From the NCBI RefSeq assembly GCF_027531545.1, contig NZ_JAPZSC010000030.1, forward strand, positions 26,191 to 90,190: 64,000 nt of DNA. Direction: 5' to 3'. The notes below the pieces were generated by a model that made no database searches, was not told the DNA's origin, and saw only the letters and a list, made by a program, of their open reading frames with translations. The position numbers and the translations under genes were made by a program. Positions 46,607-54,793 of the stretch are shown here, one piece after another. This stretch comes from Silanimonas sp. GTDB lineage: Bacteria; Pseudomonadota; Gammaproteobacteria; Xanthomonadales; Xanthomonadaceae. Position 1 is the stretch's first letter; each line of letters opens with the position of its first letter.

Positions 46607-48343
46607 ATGCGTCGACTCGCCCTGGGTTCGCTGATCCTCGTCGCGCTCGCGTTGCCCGCGTGCACGCGACCCTCGAACGAGACGCCGGCGCCCGATGCGT
46701 CGCCGGCCGTGGCGGCGCCCGCCATGCACCTGCTCGTCGCGGCACGCATCGCCGGCAGCGAGGCACCCGACGCCAACGCGATGGTTTGGGACGACGCGGG
46801 CCGCATTATCGCGATCGGCCGCGCCGACGATCTCGCGGCCCGCTTCCCGAAAGCGACACGCCATGACGCCGGCGACGGCGTCGTCGTGCCGGGCTTGATC
46901 GATGCGCACGGCCACCTGATGAACCTCGGCTTCGCCCTGCTGCGTGCCGACCTCGTTGGTGCCGCGAGCAAGGCGGAGATCATCGAACGCCTGCAGGTCT
47001 ATGCCACGACGGTGCCCGCCGACGCCTGGATCATCGGCCGCGGCTGGGACCAGAACGACTGGCCCGAGAAGGACTTCCCGACCGCCGCCGACCTCGATGC
47101 CGCCTTCCCCGATCGCCCGGTGTGGCTGGAGCGCGTTGACGGCCACGCCGGCTGGGGCAACAGCGCGGCGATGCGCGCGGCGGAGGCGAAGCACGGAAAG
47201 ACCTTCGACGGCGATTGGCAGGTGGATGGCGGCCGCATCCTGCGCGAGGGCGACAAAGCGACCGGCGTGTTCATCGATGCGGCGGCGGCCTTTATCGACG
47301 CTGCGGTGCCGGCACCGTCCGAGGCCCTGCGCGAAGAGGCCTTCGAGCGCGCGCTGGCGGCCGCGGCCGCGAGCGGCCTCACCGGCGTGCACGACATGGG
47401 TGTCTCGCGCGCCGACCTCGCGCTTTACCAGCGCTTCGCCGATGCCGATCGCCTGACGCTGCGCGTCGAGGCCTATGCCGACGGCGACCGCGACGCGCTG
47501 GCCGACCGCTGCGCGCAGGGCGCCTACGTGCACGACGGCGGACGGCTCGCGATGGGCGGCGTGAAGGTCTACATGGACGGCGCGCTGGGCAGCCGCGGCG
47601 CCGCGCTGATTGCCGACTACAGCGACGAGCCCGGGCATCGCGGCCTGCTGCTGATGCGCCAGGAGGCGCTCGAGACGCTGCTGGCCAAGATCAAGGGCTG
47701 CGGCCTGCAGGCGGCCACGCACGCCATCGGCGACCTCGCCAACCGCCTCGTGCTCGACGGCTACGCCAAGGTGCTCGGCCCGGAAGCCGGCGCGAGCGAC
47801 CACCGCTGGCGCATCGAGCACGCGCAGGTGGTGTCGCCGAAGGACCTGCCGCGCTTCGCGGAACTGGGCGTGATCGCCTCGATGCAGCCCACGCACGCCA
47901 CCTCCGACATGCCGTGGGCCGAAGCGCGGATCGGCGCCGAACGCATCCGCGGCGCCTACGCGTGGAAGACGCTGAAGGACGGCGGTGCCCGCCTCGCCCT
48001 GGGTTCCGATTTCCCGGTGGAGTCGGTGGATCCTCGCCTCGGCCTGTACTCGGCGGTGACGCGCCAGGACCTCGAAGGCCTGCCGCTCGGCGGCTGGCAG
48101 CCGCAGGAGCGCCTGACGATGGTGGACGCCCTCGCCGGCTTCACCGCCGACGCCGCGTTCGCCAACCGGCGCGAGGGCGAGATCGGACGCCTCGCGGAGG
48201 GCTATCGCGCTGACTTCGTCGTGCTCGATGCCGACCCGGCCGCTATCGATGCGGCGGCCGTGCCGAAGCTCGTCGTGCGCTCCACCTGGGTGGACGGCGA
48301 GCCGGTGTGCCAGCGTCCGGTGGAAGCGGCGACGACGCCCTGA
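46607..48343 (+). CDS. amidohydrolase-3 (YtcJ-like) lipoprotein
   Basis: The 578-residue protein has a lipobox ALPACTRP (Cys about residue 16), which is unusual for this cytosol-typical family. The TIM-barrel amidohydrolase features are present: GLIDAHGHL (HxH metal pair, about residue 105), DGALGSRGA (carboxylated Lys region with VKVYMDGAL), HAIGDLANR, RIEHAQVV and LGSDFPVESVDPR. The substrate is unknown; exported YtcJ homologues are thought to act on amides or cyclic compounds. It follows oleD after 40 bases and may be transcribed with it by read-through, though a GC hairpin lies between. Confidence 0.88.
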   Translation: MRRLALGSLILVALALPACTRPSNETPAPDASPAVAAPAMHLLVAARIAGSEAPDANAMVWDDAGRIIAIGRADDLAARFPKATRHDAGDGVVVPGLIDAHGHLMNLGFALLRADLVGAASKAEIIERLQVYATTVPADAWIIGRGWDQNDWPEKDFPTAADLDAAFPDRPVWLERVDGHAGWGNSAAMRAAEAKHGKTFDGDWQVDGGRILREGDKATGVFIDAAAAFIDAAVPAPSEALREEAFERALAAAAASGLTGVHDMGVSRADLALYQRFADADRLTLRVEAYADGDRDALADRCAQGAYVHDGGRLAMGGVKVYMDGALGSRGAALIADYSDEPGHRGLLLMRQEALETLLAKIKGCGLQAATHAIGDLANRLVLDGYAKVLGPEAGASDHRWRIEHAQVVSPKDLPRFAELGVIASMQPTHATSDMPWAEARIGAERIRGAYAWKTLKDGGARLALGSDFPVESVDPRLGLYSAVTRQDLEGLPLGGWQPQERLTMVDALAGFTADAAFANRREGEIGRLAEGYRADFVVLDADPAAIDAAAVPKLVVRSTWVDGEPVCQRPVEAATTP

Positions 48344-48361
48344 GGAATGGCGCGACGCGGC

Positions 48362-49063
48362 TCAGCGCCCGTCGCGCTTCCATGGGCGGATCAGGCCCGG
48401 GCGCGCGGCCGCCTCCTGGCGCGACAATGGCACCGACCGGCCCTCGCCCGTCGACGTCGATCGCGCGCTCTGCGTCGCGGTCCGGGGCGCCTCACTGCGG
48501 CGCAGCCGCGCCGGCAGCTCGGGGGCCGCCACCTCGCGCCATTGCCCCGCCGCCAATCCGTCCAACGTGTACGGGCCGATGGCCTCGCGCACCAGCCGAA
48601 GCGTGGGCAGGCCCACCGCGGCGGTCATGCGCCGCACCTGGCGGTTACGGCCTTCGCGGATCACCAGCCGCAGCCAAGCGTCGGGCACGGTCTGGCGCAC
48701 GCGCACCGGCGGGTCGCGCGGCGGCAGCCACGCCGGCGCGTCGATCACCGCAACTTCGGCGGGCTTCGTCGGGCCGTCGTTGAGCTCGAGGCCGTCGCGC
48801 AGGCGCTGCAAGGCCTCGTCGGTGGGCGTGCCCTCGACCTGCACGAGGTAGGTCTTGGGCCAGTCGAACTTCGGCGAGCCGATCGCGGCCACGAGCGCAC
48901 CGTCATCGGTCAGCAGCAGCAGGCCTTCGCTGTCGAAATCGAGGCGACCGGCGGCATACACGCCCTTGGGCAGGCCGAAACCCGCCAGCGTCGGCCGCGG
49001 CGGCACGCTGCGGTCGGTGAACTGGCACAGCACGTTCATCGGTTTGTGGAAGGCCACGAGCAT
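48362..49063 (-). CDS. rluE: RluE-type 23S rRNA pseudouridine synthase
   Basis: The 233-residue protein has the RsuA/RluB/E family signature AGRLDFDSEGLLLLTDDG with the catalytic Asp (about residue 45), FDWPKTYLVQVEG, and GRNRQVRRMTAAVG. An S4 domain is absent, as in RluE, which modifies U2457 of E. coli 23S rRNA. The last 40 residues are Arg/Ser-rich and not conserved. Start at MLVAFHKPMNVLCQF fits the family. It is divergent from the SLOG-like gene (32 bases between starts) and convergent with the amidohydrolase gene. Confidence 0.9.
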   Translation of the reverse strand: MLVAFHKPMNVLCQFTDRSVPPRPTLAGFGLPKGVYAAGRLDFDSEGLLLLTDDGALVAAIGSPKFDWPKTYLVQVEGTPTDEALQRLRDGLELNDGPTKPAEVAVIDAPAWLPPRDPPVRVRQTVPDAWLRLVIREGRNRQVRRMTAAVGLPTLRLVREAIGPYTLDGLAAGQWREVAAPELPARLRRSEAPRTATQSARSTSTGEGRSVPLSRQEAAARPGLIRPWKRDGR

Positions 49064-49095
49064 GCCCTCCAGTGTATCGGCGCGGTGTAGGCTGC

Positions 49096-50880
49096 ATGGC
49101 CATGCCGACCTCGATGCAGCGCGCCAGCGACCGCTCCGCCACGCCGGCACCCGGCCCGGGCGAGGCCGCCGTGCTGCCGATGGCGGCCTGCCTGATCGTC
49201 GGCGTCACCGCGCATCGCGATCTCGTGCCCGAGGAAGTGCCGGCCCTCGAAGCCGCCGTCGACGCCTTCCTGAAGCGGATGCAGGGCCTGCACGCCGACC
49301 TCCCCGTGGCCGTGATGTCGGGGCTGGCCGAAGGCGGCGACCGCCTCGTGGCTCGTCGCGCGCTGGCGCTCGGCCTGCCCCTGGTGGCGCCGCTGCCGCT
49401 GCCGTTGGAGGAGTACCGCCGCGACTGCACCAGCCCCGAATCGACACTCGAACTCGACACCCTGCTGGCCTCCGCGCAGGCCATCCACCTGCCGCTCGCG
49501 GAAGGCAACGATGCCGCCTCGGTGTGCGTGCCCGGCCCGGCGCGCGACCGCCAATACGCGCAGCTCGGTGTGTTCATCTCCTCGCATTGCCAGGTGCTGC
49601 TCGCGCTCTGGGACGGCACTTCCAGCGATGCCGCGGGCGGCACCAGCGACGTGGTGCGCTACCACCTGCACGGCGAGATGCCGGGGCTGGGCCGGGTGGA
49701 TGCCCCGCCGAACCTGCTGGCCGACGACGACAGCGACCTCGCCCTCCACATCGTCTGTTCGCGCACGCGCAGCGGCGCCACCGCGGACGGTGCACTCGGC
49801 ACCCACTGGCTGACGCGCAGCGCGCGCAGCGCCGGCAGCGGCCCTATGCCAGACGGCTACGTGCGGCTGTTCGACCAGCTCGGCGAGTTCAACGCCGATT
49901 CGCGCCTCTATGCCGAGGACATCGAGCGCGAGGGCCACGGCCTGCTGCCGCCGCCCGAGATCGCGCCGGCGCGGGGATCGCTGCCGCGCATCGACGCCCT
50001 CTTCCGCCGTGCCGACTGGCTGGCCCTGCACTTCCGCCAGCGCGTGCACCACAGCATGGCCCTGCTGCACGTGCTCGCGGTGCTCACCGGCCTGCTGCTG
50101 ATGACCTATGCCGAGTTCGTCGCCCACCCGCTGCTGATGGGCGCCATCCTCGGCGTGTTCGCGACCGGCGCCGCGGTGGCATGGCTGGGCAACCGGCGCT
50201 CCTGGCATCGCCGTTACCTCGATTACCGCGTGTTGGCCGAGGGCCTGCGCGTGCAGGCCTACTGGGCCATCGCCAGCGTGCCGTCCTCGCAACGGGTCGG
50301 CTTCGCCTACGACAGCTTCCTGCAGAAGCAGGACGTCGAACTCGGCTGGATCCGCCACGCCATGCGCGCCGTCGCGCTGGGCGGCGAGCGCCGCGCCAAC
50401 GACGTCGGGCTGCAGTGGGTGATCACGCACTGGGTGGGCGACGGCGGCGCCACCGGCCAGCTCGGGTACTTCCGCCGCCGCGCCACCGACCGTGAGCGCA
50501 TGTACCGGCACACGCGCCTGCTGGGCCGCGCCAGTCTCCTGCTGAGCCTCGCGGGCGCCATGGTGCTTGTCGTGTTCGGCGCGTCGTTCGAGCCGATGAC
50601 GGTGAAGCTGCTGCTTGTGACCACCGGCGTGGCCGCGCTGTTCGCCGGCGTGCGCGAGGCGTACTCGTACAAGCTCGCCGACAAGGAACTCATCAAGCAG
50701 TACCGCTTCATGGCCCGCGTCTTCGGCGCTGCCGCCGAGCGCCTCGTGCGCGAGCCGACGCCGGCCAAGCAGCGGCAGGTGCTGGAGGCCCTCGGCGAAG
50801 CCGCGCTCGAGGAGCATGCCGAATGGATCCTGATGCACCGCGAACGTCCCCTCGAACAACAACCCCTGTCGGGCGCATGA
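49096..50880 (+). CDS. SLOG-like nucleotide-binding domain fused to a four-TM SLATT-like module
   Basis: The 594-residue protein has an N-terminal Rossmann-like domain (about 30-200) with VGVTAHRDL, SGLAEGGDRLVA, PLPLEEYRRDC and LLALWDG followed by GGTSDVV: the layout of SLOG/LOG-like domains that bind nucleotides or NAD derivatives. Two TM hairpins follow (about 320-340/347-368 and 478-498/503-522), each followed by a helical segment (HRRYLDYRVLAEGLR; YRFMARVFGAAAERL). The C terminus EEHAEWILMHRERPLE resembles the tail of SLATT-type 2-TM effectors. The protein ends in ATGA, overlapping the TIR gene. Families of this kind are predicted conflict or signalling proteins; function is not shown. 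I chose the ATG after TAGG; GTG 49072 or ATG 49102 are also possible. Confidence 0.75.
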   Translation: MAMPTSMQRASDRSATPAPGPGEAAVLPMAACLIVGVTAHRDLVPEEVPALEAAVDAFLKRMQGLHADLPVAVMSGLAEGGDRLVARRALALGLPLVAPLPLPLEEYRRDCTSPESTLELDTLLASAQAIHLPLAEGNDAASVCVPGPARDRQYAQLGVFISSHCQVLLALWDGTSSDAAGGTSDVVRYHLHGEMPGLGRVDAPPNLLADDDSDLALHIVCSRTRSGATADGALGTHWLTRSARSAGSGPMPDGYVRLFDQLGEFNADSRLYAEDIEREGHGLLPPPEIAPARGSLPRIDALFRRADWLALHFRQRVHHSMALLHVLAVLTGLLLMTYAEFVAHPLLMGAILGVFATGAAVAWLGNRRSWHRRYLDYRVLAEGLRVQAYWAIASVPSSQRVGFAYDSFLQKQDVELGWIRHAMRAVALGGERRANDVGLQWVITHWVGDGGATGQLGYFRRRATDRERMYRHTRLLGRASLLLSLAGAMVLVVFGASFEPMTVKLLLVTTGVAALFAGVREAYSYKLADKELIKQYRFMARVFGAAAERLVREPTPAKQRQVLEALGEAALEEHAEWILMHRERPLEQQPLSGA

Positions 50881-52832
50881 GCACCGTCTTCCTCAGCTAC
50901 TGCCGCAGCGACCAGGCCGATGCCGCGCGGCTCGCCGCCGCGCTGACGGCGGCCGGGCTCGACGTGTGGTGGGACCACCTGATCGAAGGCGGTGCAGCCT
51001 TCGCCAAGCGCATCGAGAGCGCGCTCGAAGGTGCCGACACCGTGGTGGTGCTGTGGTCTGCGCGCTCGATCGAATCCGACTGGGTGCTCGACGAAGCCGC
51101 ACGCGGCCGCGACCTGCGCAAGCTGGTGCCCGCCTCGCTCGACGGCACGCCGTCGCCGCTGGGCTTCCGGCAGTACCAGACCGTCGATCTCGTGCGATGG
51201 CGCGAAGGAGGCGACGAGGCCCCGCTGCAGGCGCTGGTGCGCGCCGCCGCCGCCATGGGCACGGGAGCGAAGACCGACGGCCTGCGTTCGGCGCCCCCCA
51301 CCCCGGAGCCGATGCCAGCGCGGGCTGGCGGGCCCGCCAACGCCGCGCGGCGGCGCCTGATGCTGGGCGCCCTCGCCGCCGTGCCGGCGCTCGGCGGCGG
51401 GTTGTACGCGTGGCGGCACTTCGCCGGCGGCAGCGCGGTGGTCAGCGACAACAGCGTCGCCGTGCTGCCCTTCGACAACCTGAGCGGCGACGCCGCGCAG
51501 GCCTACTTCTCCGATGGGCTGTCCGAGGAAGTGCGCAGCACGCTCACGCGCAACCTCGCGCTACGCGTGATGGCGAAGAGTTCCTCCAGCCGCTTCGCGA
51601 CCGACCCGCGCGACGCCACCGAGATCGCCGGCGAGCTCGGCGTCTCCTACCTGCTCCGCGGCAGCGTTCGCCGGCAGGACGACGTGGTGCGCGTGTCGGT
51701 GAACCTGGTTGAAGGACGCACCGGCTTCGACCGCTGGTCGGAGACCTTCGATGGCCGCCTGAGCGACGCCTTCCAGGTGCAGAGCGACATCGCCTACGCC
51801 GTCGCCGACAGGCTCAGCGCCTTCGTCGGTGGCGATCGCGACGATCGCGACGGACTCGCCGCCGTCGGCGGCACCTCGAACCCGACGGCACTCGACGCCT
51901 ACCTGCGCGGCCGCACGCTCTACGACCTCAGCTCCGACGAAGCCTCCGAGCGCGCCGCGCTGCAAGCCTTCGACGACGCGCTGGCCTCGGATCCCGACTT
52001 CGCCGCCGCACACGCCGCGCGCGCACGCTCGCTCACCGCCATCGCCAACCAGTACGGCAGCCCCGAAGAGAACGTGCGCCTGTACGCCGAGGCCGTCACG
52101 GCCGCCGAGCGGGCCATCGCTCTCGCGCCTGCGCTTGCCGAAGCCCACTCGACGCTGGGCTTCACGCGCTTCCAGGGCCAGCTCGACGCCCGCGGCGCAC
52201 GCGAGCCCTTCCAGGAGTCGCGCCGACTCGGCGCCGGCGAGGCGACGGTACTCACGCGCTTCGCGCAGTACGCCGCGCGCTGCGGTCGCCACGACGAAGC
52301 GCGCGAAGCGCTCGAACCGGCGCTGGTCCGCGACCCGCTCAATCCGCTGATCCACCGCGCGGCCGGCGGCATCGCCTACGCCGGGGGGCGCTTCGCCGAC
52401 GCCATTCCGCCACTGGAGAAGGCGCTGGCGATGAACCCGAAACTCACGCGGGCGCACGCCGCCATCGGCGATGCGCGCCTAAACCTCGGCGACATCGACG
52501 GCGCCCTCGCGGCCTACGCGAAGGAGCCGGTCGCCGACATGCGTTTCGCCGGACTGGCGGTGGCGCATCGACGGGCCGAGCGGAACGACGAGGCCGACGC
52601 CGCCATGGGCGAGCTGCGCACCCTCGGCGACCGCGTGCTCTACCAGCAGGCACAGGGGCTGGCGGAGGCCCGGGCGATCGACGAGGCTTTCGATGCCCTC
52701 GAACGCGCCCATGCCTTGGGCGACTCCGGACTGATCTACGCGCGCAACGACCCGTTCCTCGATCCGCTGCGCGGCGATGCCCGCTTCAACGCGCTGCTCG
52801 AGCGCCTCGGCTTCGATGTGCCGATCGCCTGA
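50877..52832 (+). CDS. TIR - single TM - TolB-like - TPR protein
   Basis: The 651-residue protein begins with a TIR domain (1 to about 135): VFLSYCRSDQ, a WWDHLIEGG box and SARSIESDWVLDE with the Glu (E73) expected for NAD hydrolysis or cyclisation. One TM (about 160-182), preceded by RRR, should place the rest outside the cytosol. Then comes a TolB/FlgO-like domain (about 190-318; SVAVLPFDNLSGD, YLLRGSVRR) and TPR-like repeats (about 335-640). The same TolB-TPR rear half occurs with class III cyclase heads; here a TIR takes that place. The start lies at the ATGA overlap with the SLOG-like gene, so the two are made together. It may sense an envelope signal and act through NAD-derived nucleotide; this is inference. 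Confidence 0.85.
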   Translation: MSTVFLSYCRSDQADAARLAAALTAAGLDVWWDHLIEGGAAFAKRIESALEGADTVVVLWSARSIESDWVLDEAARGRDLRKLVPASLDGTPSPLGFRQYQTVDLVRWREGGDEAPLQALVRAAAAMGTGAKTDGLRSAPPTPEPMPARAGGPANAARRRLMLGALAAVPALGGGLYAWRHFAGGSAVVSDNSVAVLPFDNLSGDAAQAYFSDGLSEEVRSTLTRNLALRVMAKSSSSRFATDPRDATEIAGELGVSYLLRGSVRRQDDVVRVSVNLVEGRTGFDRWSETFDGRLSDAFQVQSDIAYAVADRLSAFVGGDRDDRDGLAAVGGTSNPTALDAYLRGRTLYDLSSDEASERAALQAFDDALASDPDFAAAHAARARSLTAIANQYGSPEENVRLYAEAVTAAERAIALAPALAEAHSTLGFTRFQGQLDARGAREPFQESRRLGAGEATVLTRFAQYAARCGRHDEAREALEPALVRDPLNPLIHRAAGGIAYAGGRFADAIPPLEKALAMNPKLTRAHAAIGDARLNLGDIDGALAAYAKEPVADMRFAGLAVAHRRAERNDEADAAMGELRTLGDRVLYQQAQGLAEARAIDEAFDALERAHALGDSGLIYARNDPFLDPLRGDARFNALLERLGFDVPIA

Positions 52833-52927
52833 GCCGCGCTGCCGCAGCGCAGCAGAGTTTGCCGGACCCTTCTGCTAGCCTCGGTGCCGGCCGAAAGCCG
52901 TTCAGCCCCATCCACAAGGAGTGCACC

Positions 52928-53230
52928 GTGAAGCCGATCGTCGTCGCCAGCCTCGCCCTTGTCCTCGGAACCGCCCTGCTCACCGGCTGCAAGGCTGAAG
53001 AGCCCGCGGCCCCCGCTTCCGCGGCCGAACCCGTCGCCGAGCCCGCTGCAGTCGAGCCGCCCCCGCCGCCGGCCGAACCCGCCGTCGATGCGAGCGCGCC
53101 GACCGACACCATGACCGACCCGGCCGCGCCCGCCGCCGACGGTACCGATCCGAACGCCGCGCCGCCGGCCGAGGGCGAAACGATGGAAGAAGAGACGGAC
53201 ACGCCGCACTCGGGCGGCGACAAGGTCTGA
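52928..53230 (+). CDS. Pro/Ala/Glu-rich small lipoprotein
   Basis: The 100-residue product has a lipobox LLTGCKAEE (Cys about residue 21); the rest is low-complexity Ala, Pro and Glu with no visible fold and ends PHSGGDKV. It starts with GTG, strongly supported by AAGGAG six bases ahead. Such acidic, Pro-rich lipoproteins are common in Lysobacterales; no function is known. It could reach across the periplasm, but nothing shows that. Confidence 0.7.
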   Translation: MKPIVVASLALVLGTALLTGCKAEEPAAPASAAEPVAEPAAVEPPPPPAEPAVDASAPTDTMTDPAAPAADGTDPNAAPPAEGETMEEETDTPHSGGDKV

Positions 53231-53291
53231 TCCGTCCTTCGCGGAACACGGGGGCGGCGGCGGAGGTTCCGTCGCCGCTCCCGGCAATGCC

Positions 53292-54659
53292 TCAAGGCAG
53301 GCTGTTGCGCGTCGGCGGCAGCCGCATGGCCTGGTCGATCCAGTCGATGTACTGGTCGATGCGCGTGTAGACGCTGGGCCGGCCATCGCCGCCGCAGCGG
53401 CTGCTGCCCCAGCTCACCAGCCCTGCCAGCACCGCCGTGCCATTGGTCCGCACCACCGGGCCACCGCTGTCGCCGCCGCAGGTCGATTGCTTCGGGTTCG
53501 CGGCACAGAACACCTTCGGATGCACCTTGCCGCCGCCGCGATCCGGCCGGCTCTCGCAAGTGCGCTGCCCCATCAGCCGCAGGTCGACGCGCAGAAGCAC
53601 GGCGCTGTTGATGTTGGCGTTGCCTTGGCCGACCGCCCCCCAGCCCGTGGCCGAGACGGGATCCCCATCGGTAAGCGGCGTGCGGTTGAGCGGAATCGGC
53701 CGGATCAAGGCCGGATCGCGTCGCTGCGGCGTGCCATCGGGCGCGATCTTCATCAGCGCGATGTCGTTCGCATACATGTTCGGCGGGCGCGCAAGGTCTT
53801 GGCTGCCGGCGTCGTACTGCGAATGCCGGACGATCCGCTCGATGCGGTAGACGATGCCGTCGCCGGCCGAGATGTCCTGCGCGCCGAGGCGCACCTTGAA
53901 GCCCAACGCCACTTTCGCTTGGTCGATGCAATGGGCGGCCGTCAGCACCCAATCGTCGGCGATCAGCACGCCGCCGCAGTAATGCTGCCGAACCCATTCG
54001 GGGTACGGCGCCTGCGGATTCGGGGCGCGATTCGGATTGAAGATCTGCGCCTGCCACGGCACGGCGCTGGCCGCGACCGGACGACCACCGAAGGCGTAGG
54101 GCACATCCCGGCCCGGCGACGAGGCACCCGCGGACGGACGGCCGCCTGAAGGCGCACCGCCGAGGCTCAGTGACAGCATCTGCCCGGCCGAGACGCCGTC
54201 CTCGCCATCCCGCTGCCCGGTGTCCTCCACCACGCCGTCGGGCCCGGCCACCGCTTCCACGTCGAACGACGCGTCATCGCCGTAGCTGTCGTCGAAGGGA
54301 ATCGCATCGTCCGATTCGTCTTCCGTCAGTTCCGGCGCCCACGAGTCGTCCTCGTAGTCCTCGACGAAGACCATCTCCTCCTCGTCGGTCGCGTCGGCGT
54401 CCTCGTCCTCGGCCTCGTCTTCCGTGGCGTCCTCGTCTTCGTCGGCAAAGGCCTCGTCGTCCTCGAACGCTTCATCGTCTTCGAAGGCGTCATCGCCGAA
54501 ATCGTCCTCGAAGGCGTCGTCCTCCTGGGCGCCCGCGGCCAAGGTCGCGGCGAGGAGGTAGCCCGTGGCACCGGGCAGGGCCTGTGCCGGCGGCGCGGCC
54601 ACGGCCAAAGCGGCAAGGATCGCGACGCACAGCGCGTCGCCACGACGAATCGACAGCAT
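53292..54659 (-). CDS. secreted trypsin-like (S1) protease with long acidic N-terminal segment
   Basis: The 455-residue precursor has a signal peptide, then a strongly acidic segment (about residues 45-135; repeated EDDEAFEDDEAF-like units), a linker, and a chymotrypsin-fold domain (about 200-445). The triad is visible: His in VLTAAHCID, Asp in YANDIALMK and Ser in CGGDSGGPV; the specificity pocket follows in LVSWGSSRCG. GGGGAG six bases ahead decides the ATG at 54659. It is likely secreted to the periplasm or outside. The acidic stretch could bind calcium or keep the proform inactive, but no known domain covers it. Confidence 0.88.
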   Translation of the reverse strand: MLSIRRGDALCVAILAALAVAAPPAQALPGATGYLLAATLAAGAQEDDAFEDDFGDDAFEDDEAFEDDEAFADEDEDATEDEAEDEDADATDEEEMVFVEDYEDDSWAPELTEDESDDAIPFDDSYGDDASFDVEAVAGPDGVVEDTGQRDGEDGVSAGQMLSLSLGGAPSGGRPSAGASSPGRDVPYAFGGRPVAASAVPWQAQIFNPNRAPNPQAPYPEWVRQHYCGGVLIADDWVLTAAHCIDQAKVALGFKVRLGAQDISAGDGIVYRIERIVRHSQYDAGSQDLARPPNMYANDIALMKIAPDGTPQRRDPALIRPIPLNRTPLTDGDPVSATGWGAVGQGNANINSAVLLRVDLRLMGQRTCESRPDRGGGKVHPKVFCAANPKQSTCGGDSGGPVVRTNGTAVLAGLVSWGSSRCGGDGRPSVYTRIDQYIDWIDQAMRLPPTRNSLP

Positions 54660-54793
54660 GGCGCTCTCCCCCAAGGCGTGGGCGGATTGGGCGCCTGCGG
54701 CTTCGCATCGTCAAGAAGCCGCGACGCATTCTGCGGCCGCGCCGTCGCCACGACCCCGCCGTACACTCCGGGGCTGCCTTCGCGGAGCCCACG

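Noticed and set aside
48344..48361. Terminator between the amidohydrolase and rluE genes
   Set aside because: The gap of 18 bases has no stem or T run.
49096..52832. Direct assignment as Thoeris
   Set aside because: ThsA has SIR2 or other effector plus SLOG and ThsB is a short TIR protein; both proteins here differ in length and domain order, so I list it only as Thoeris-like in logic.
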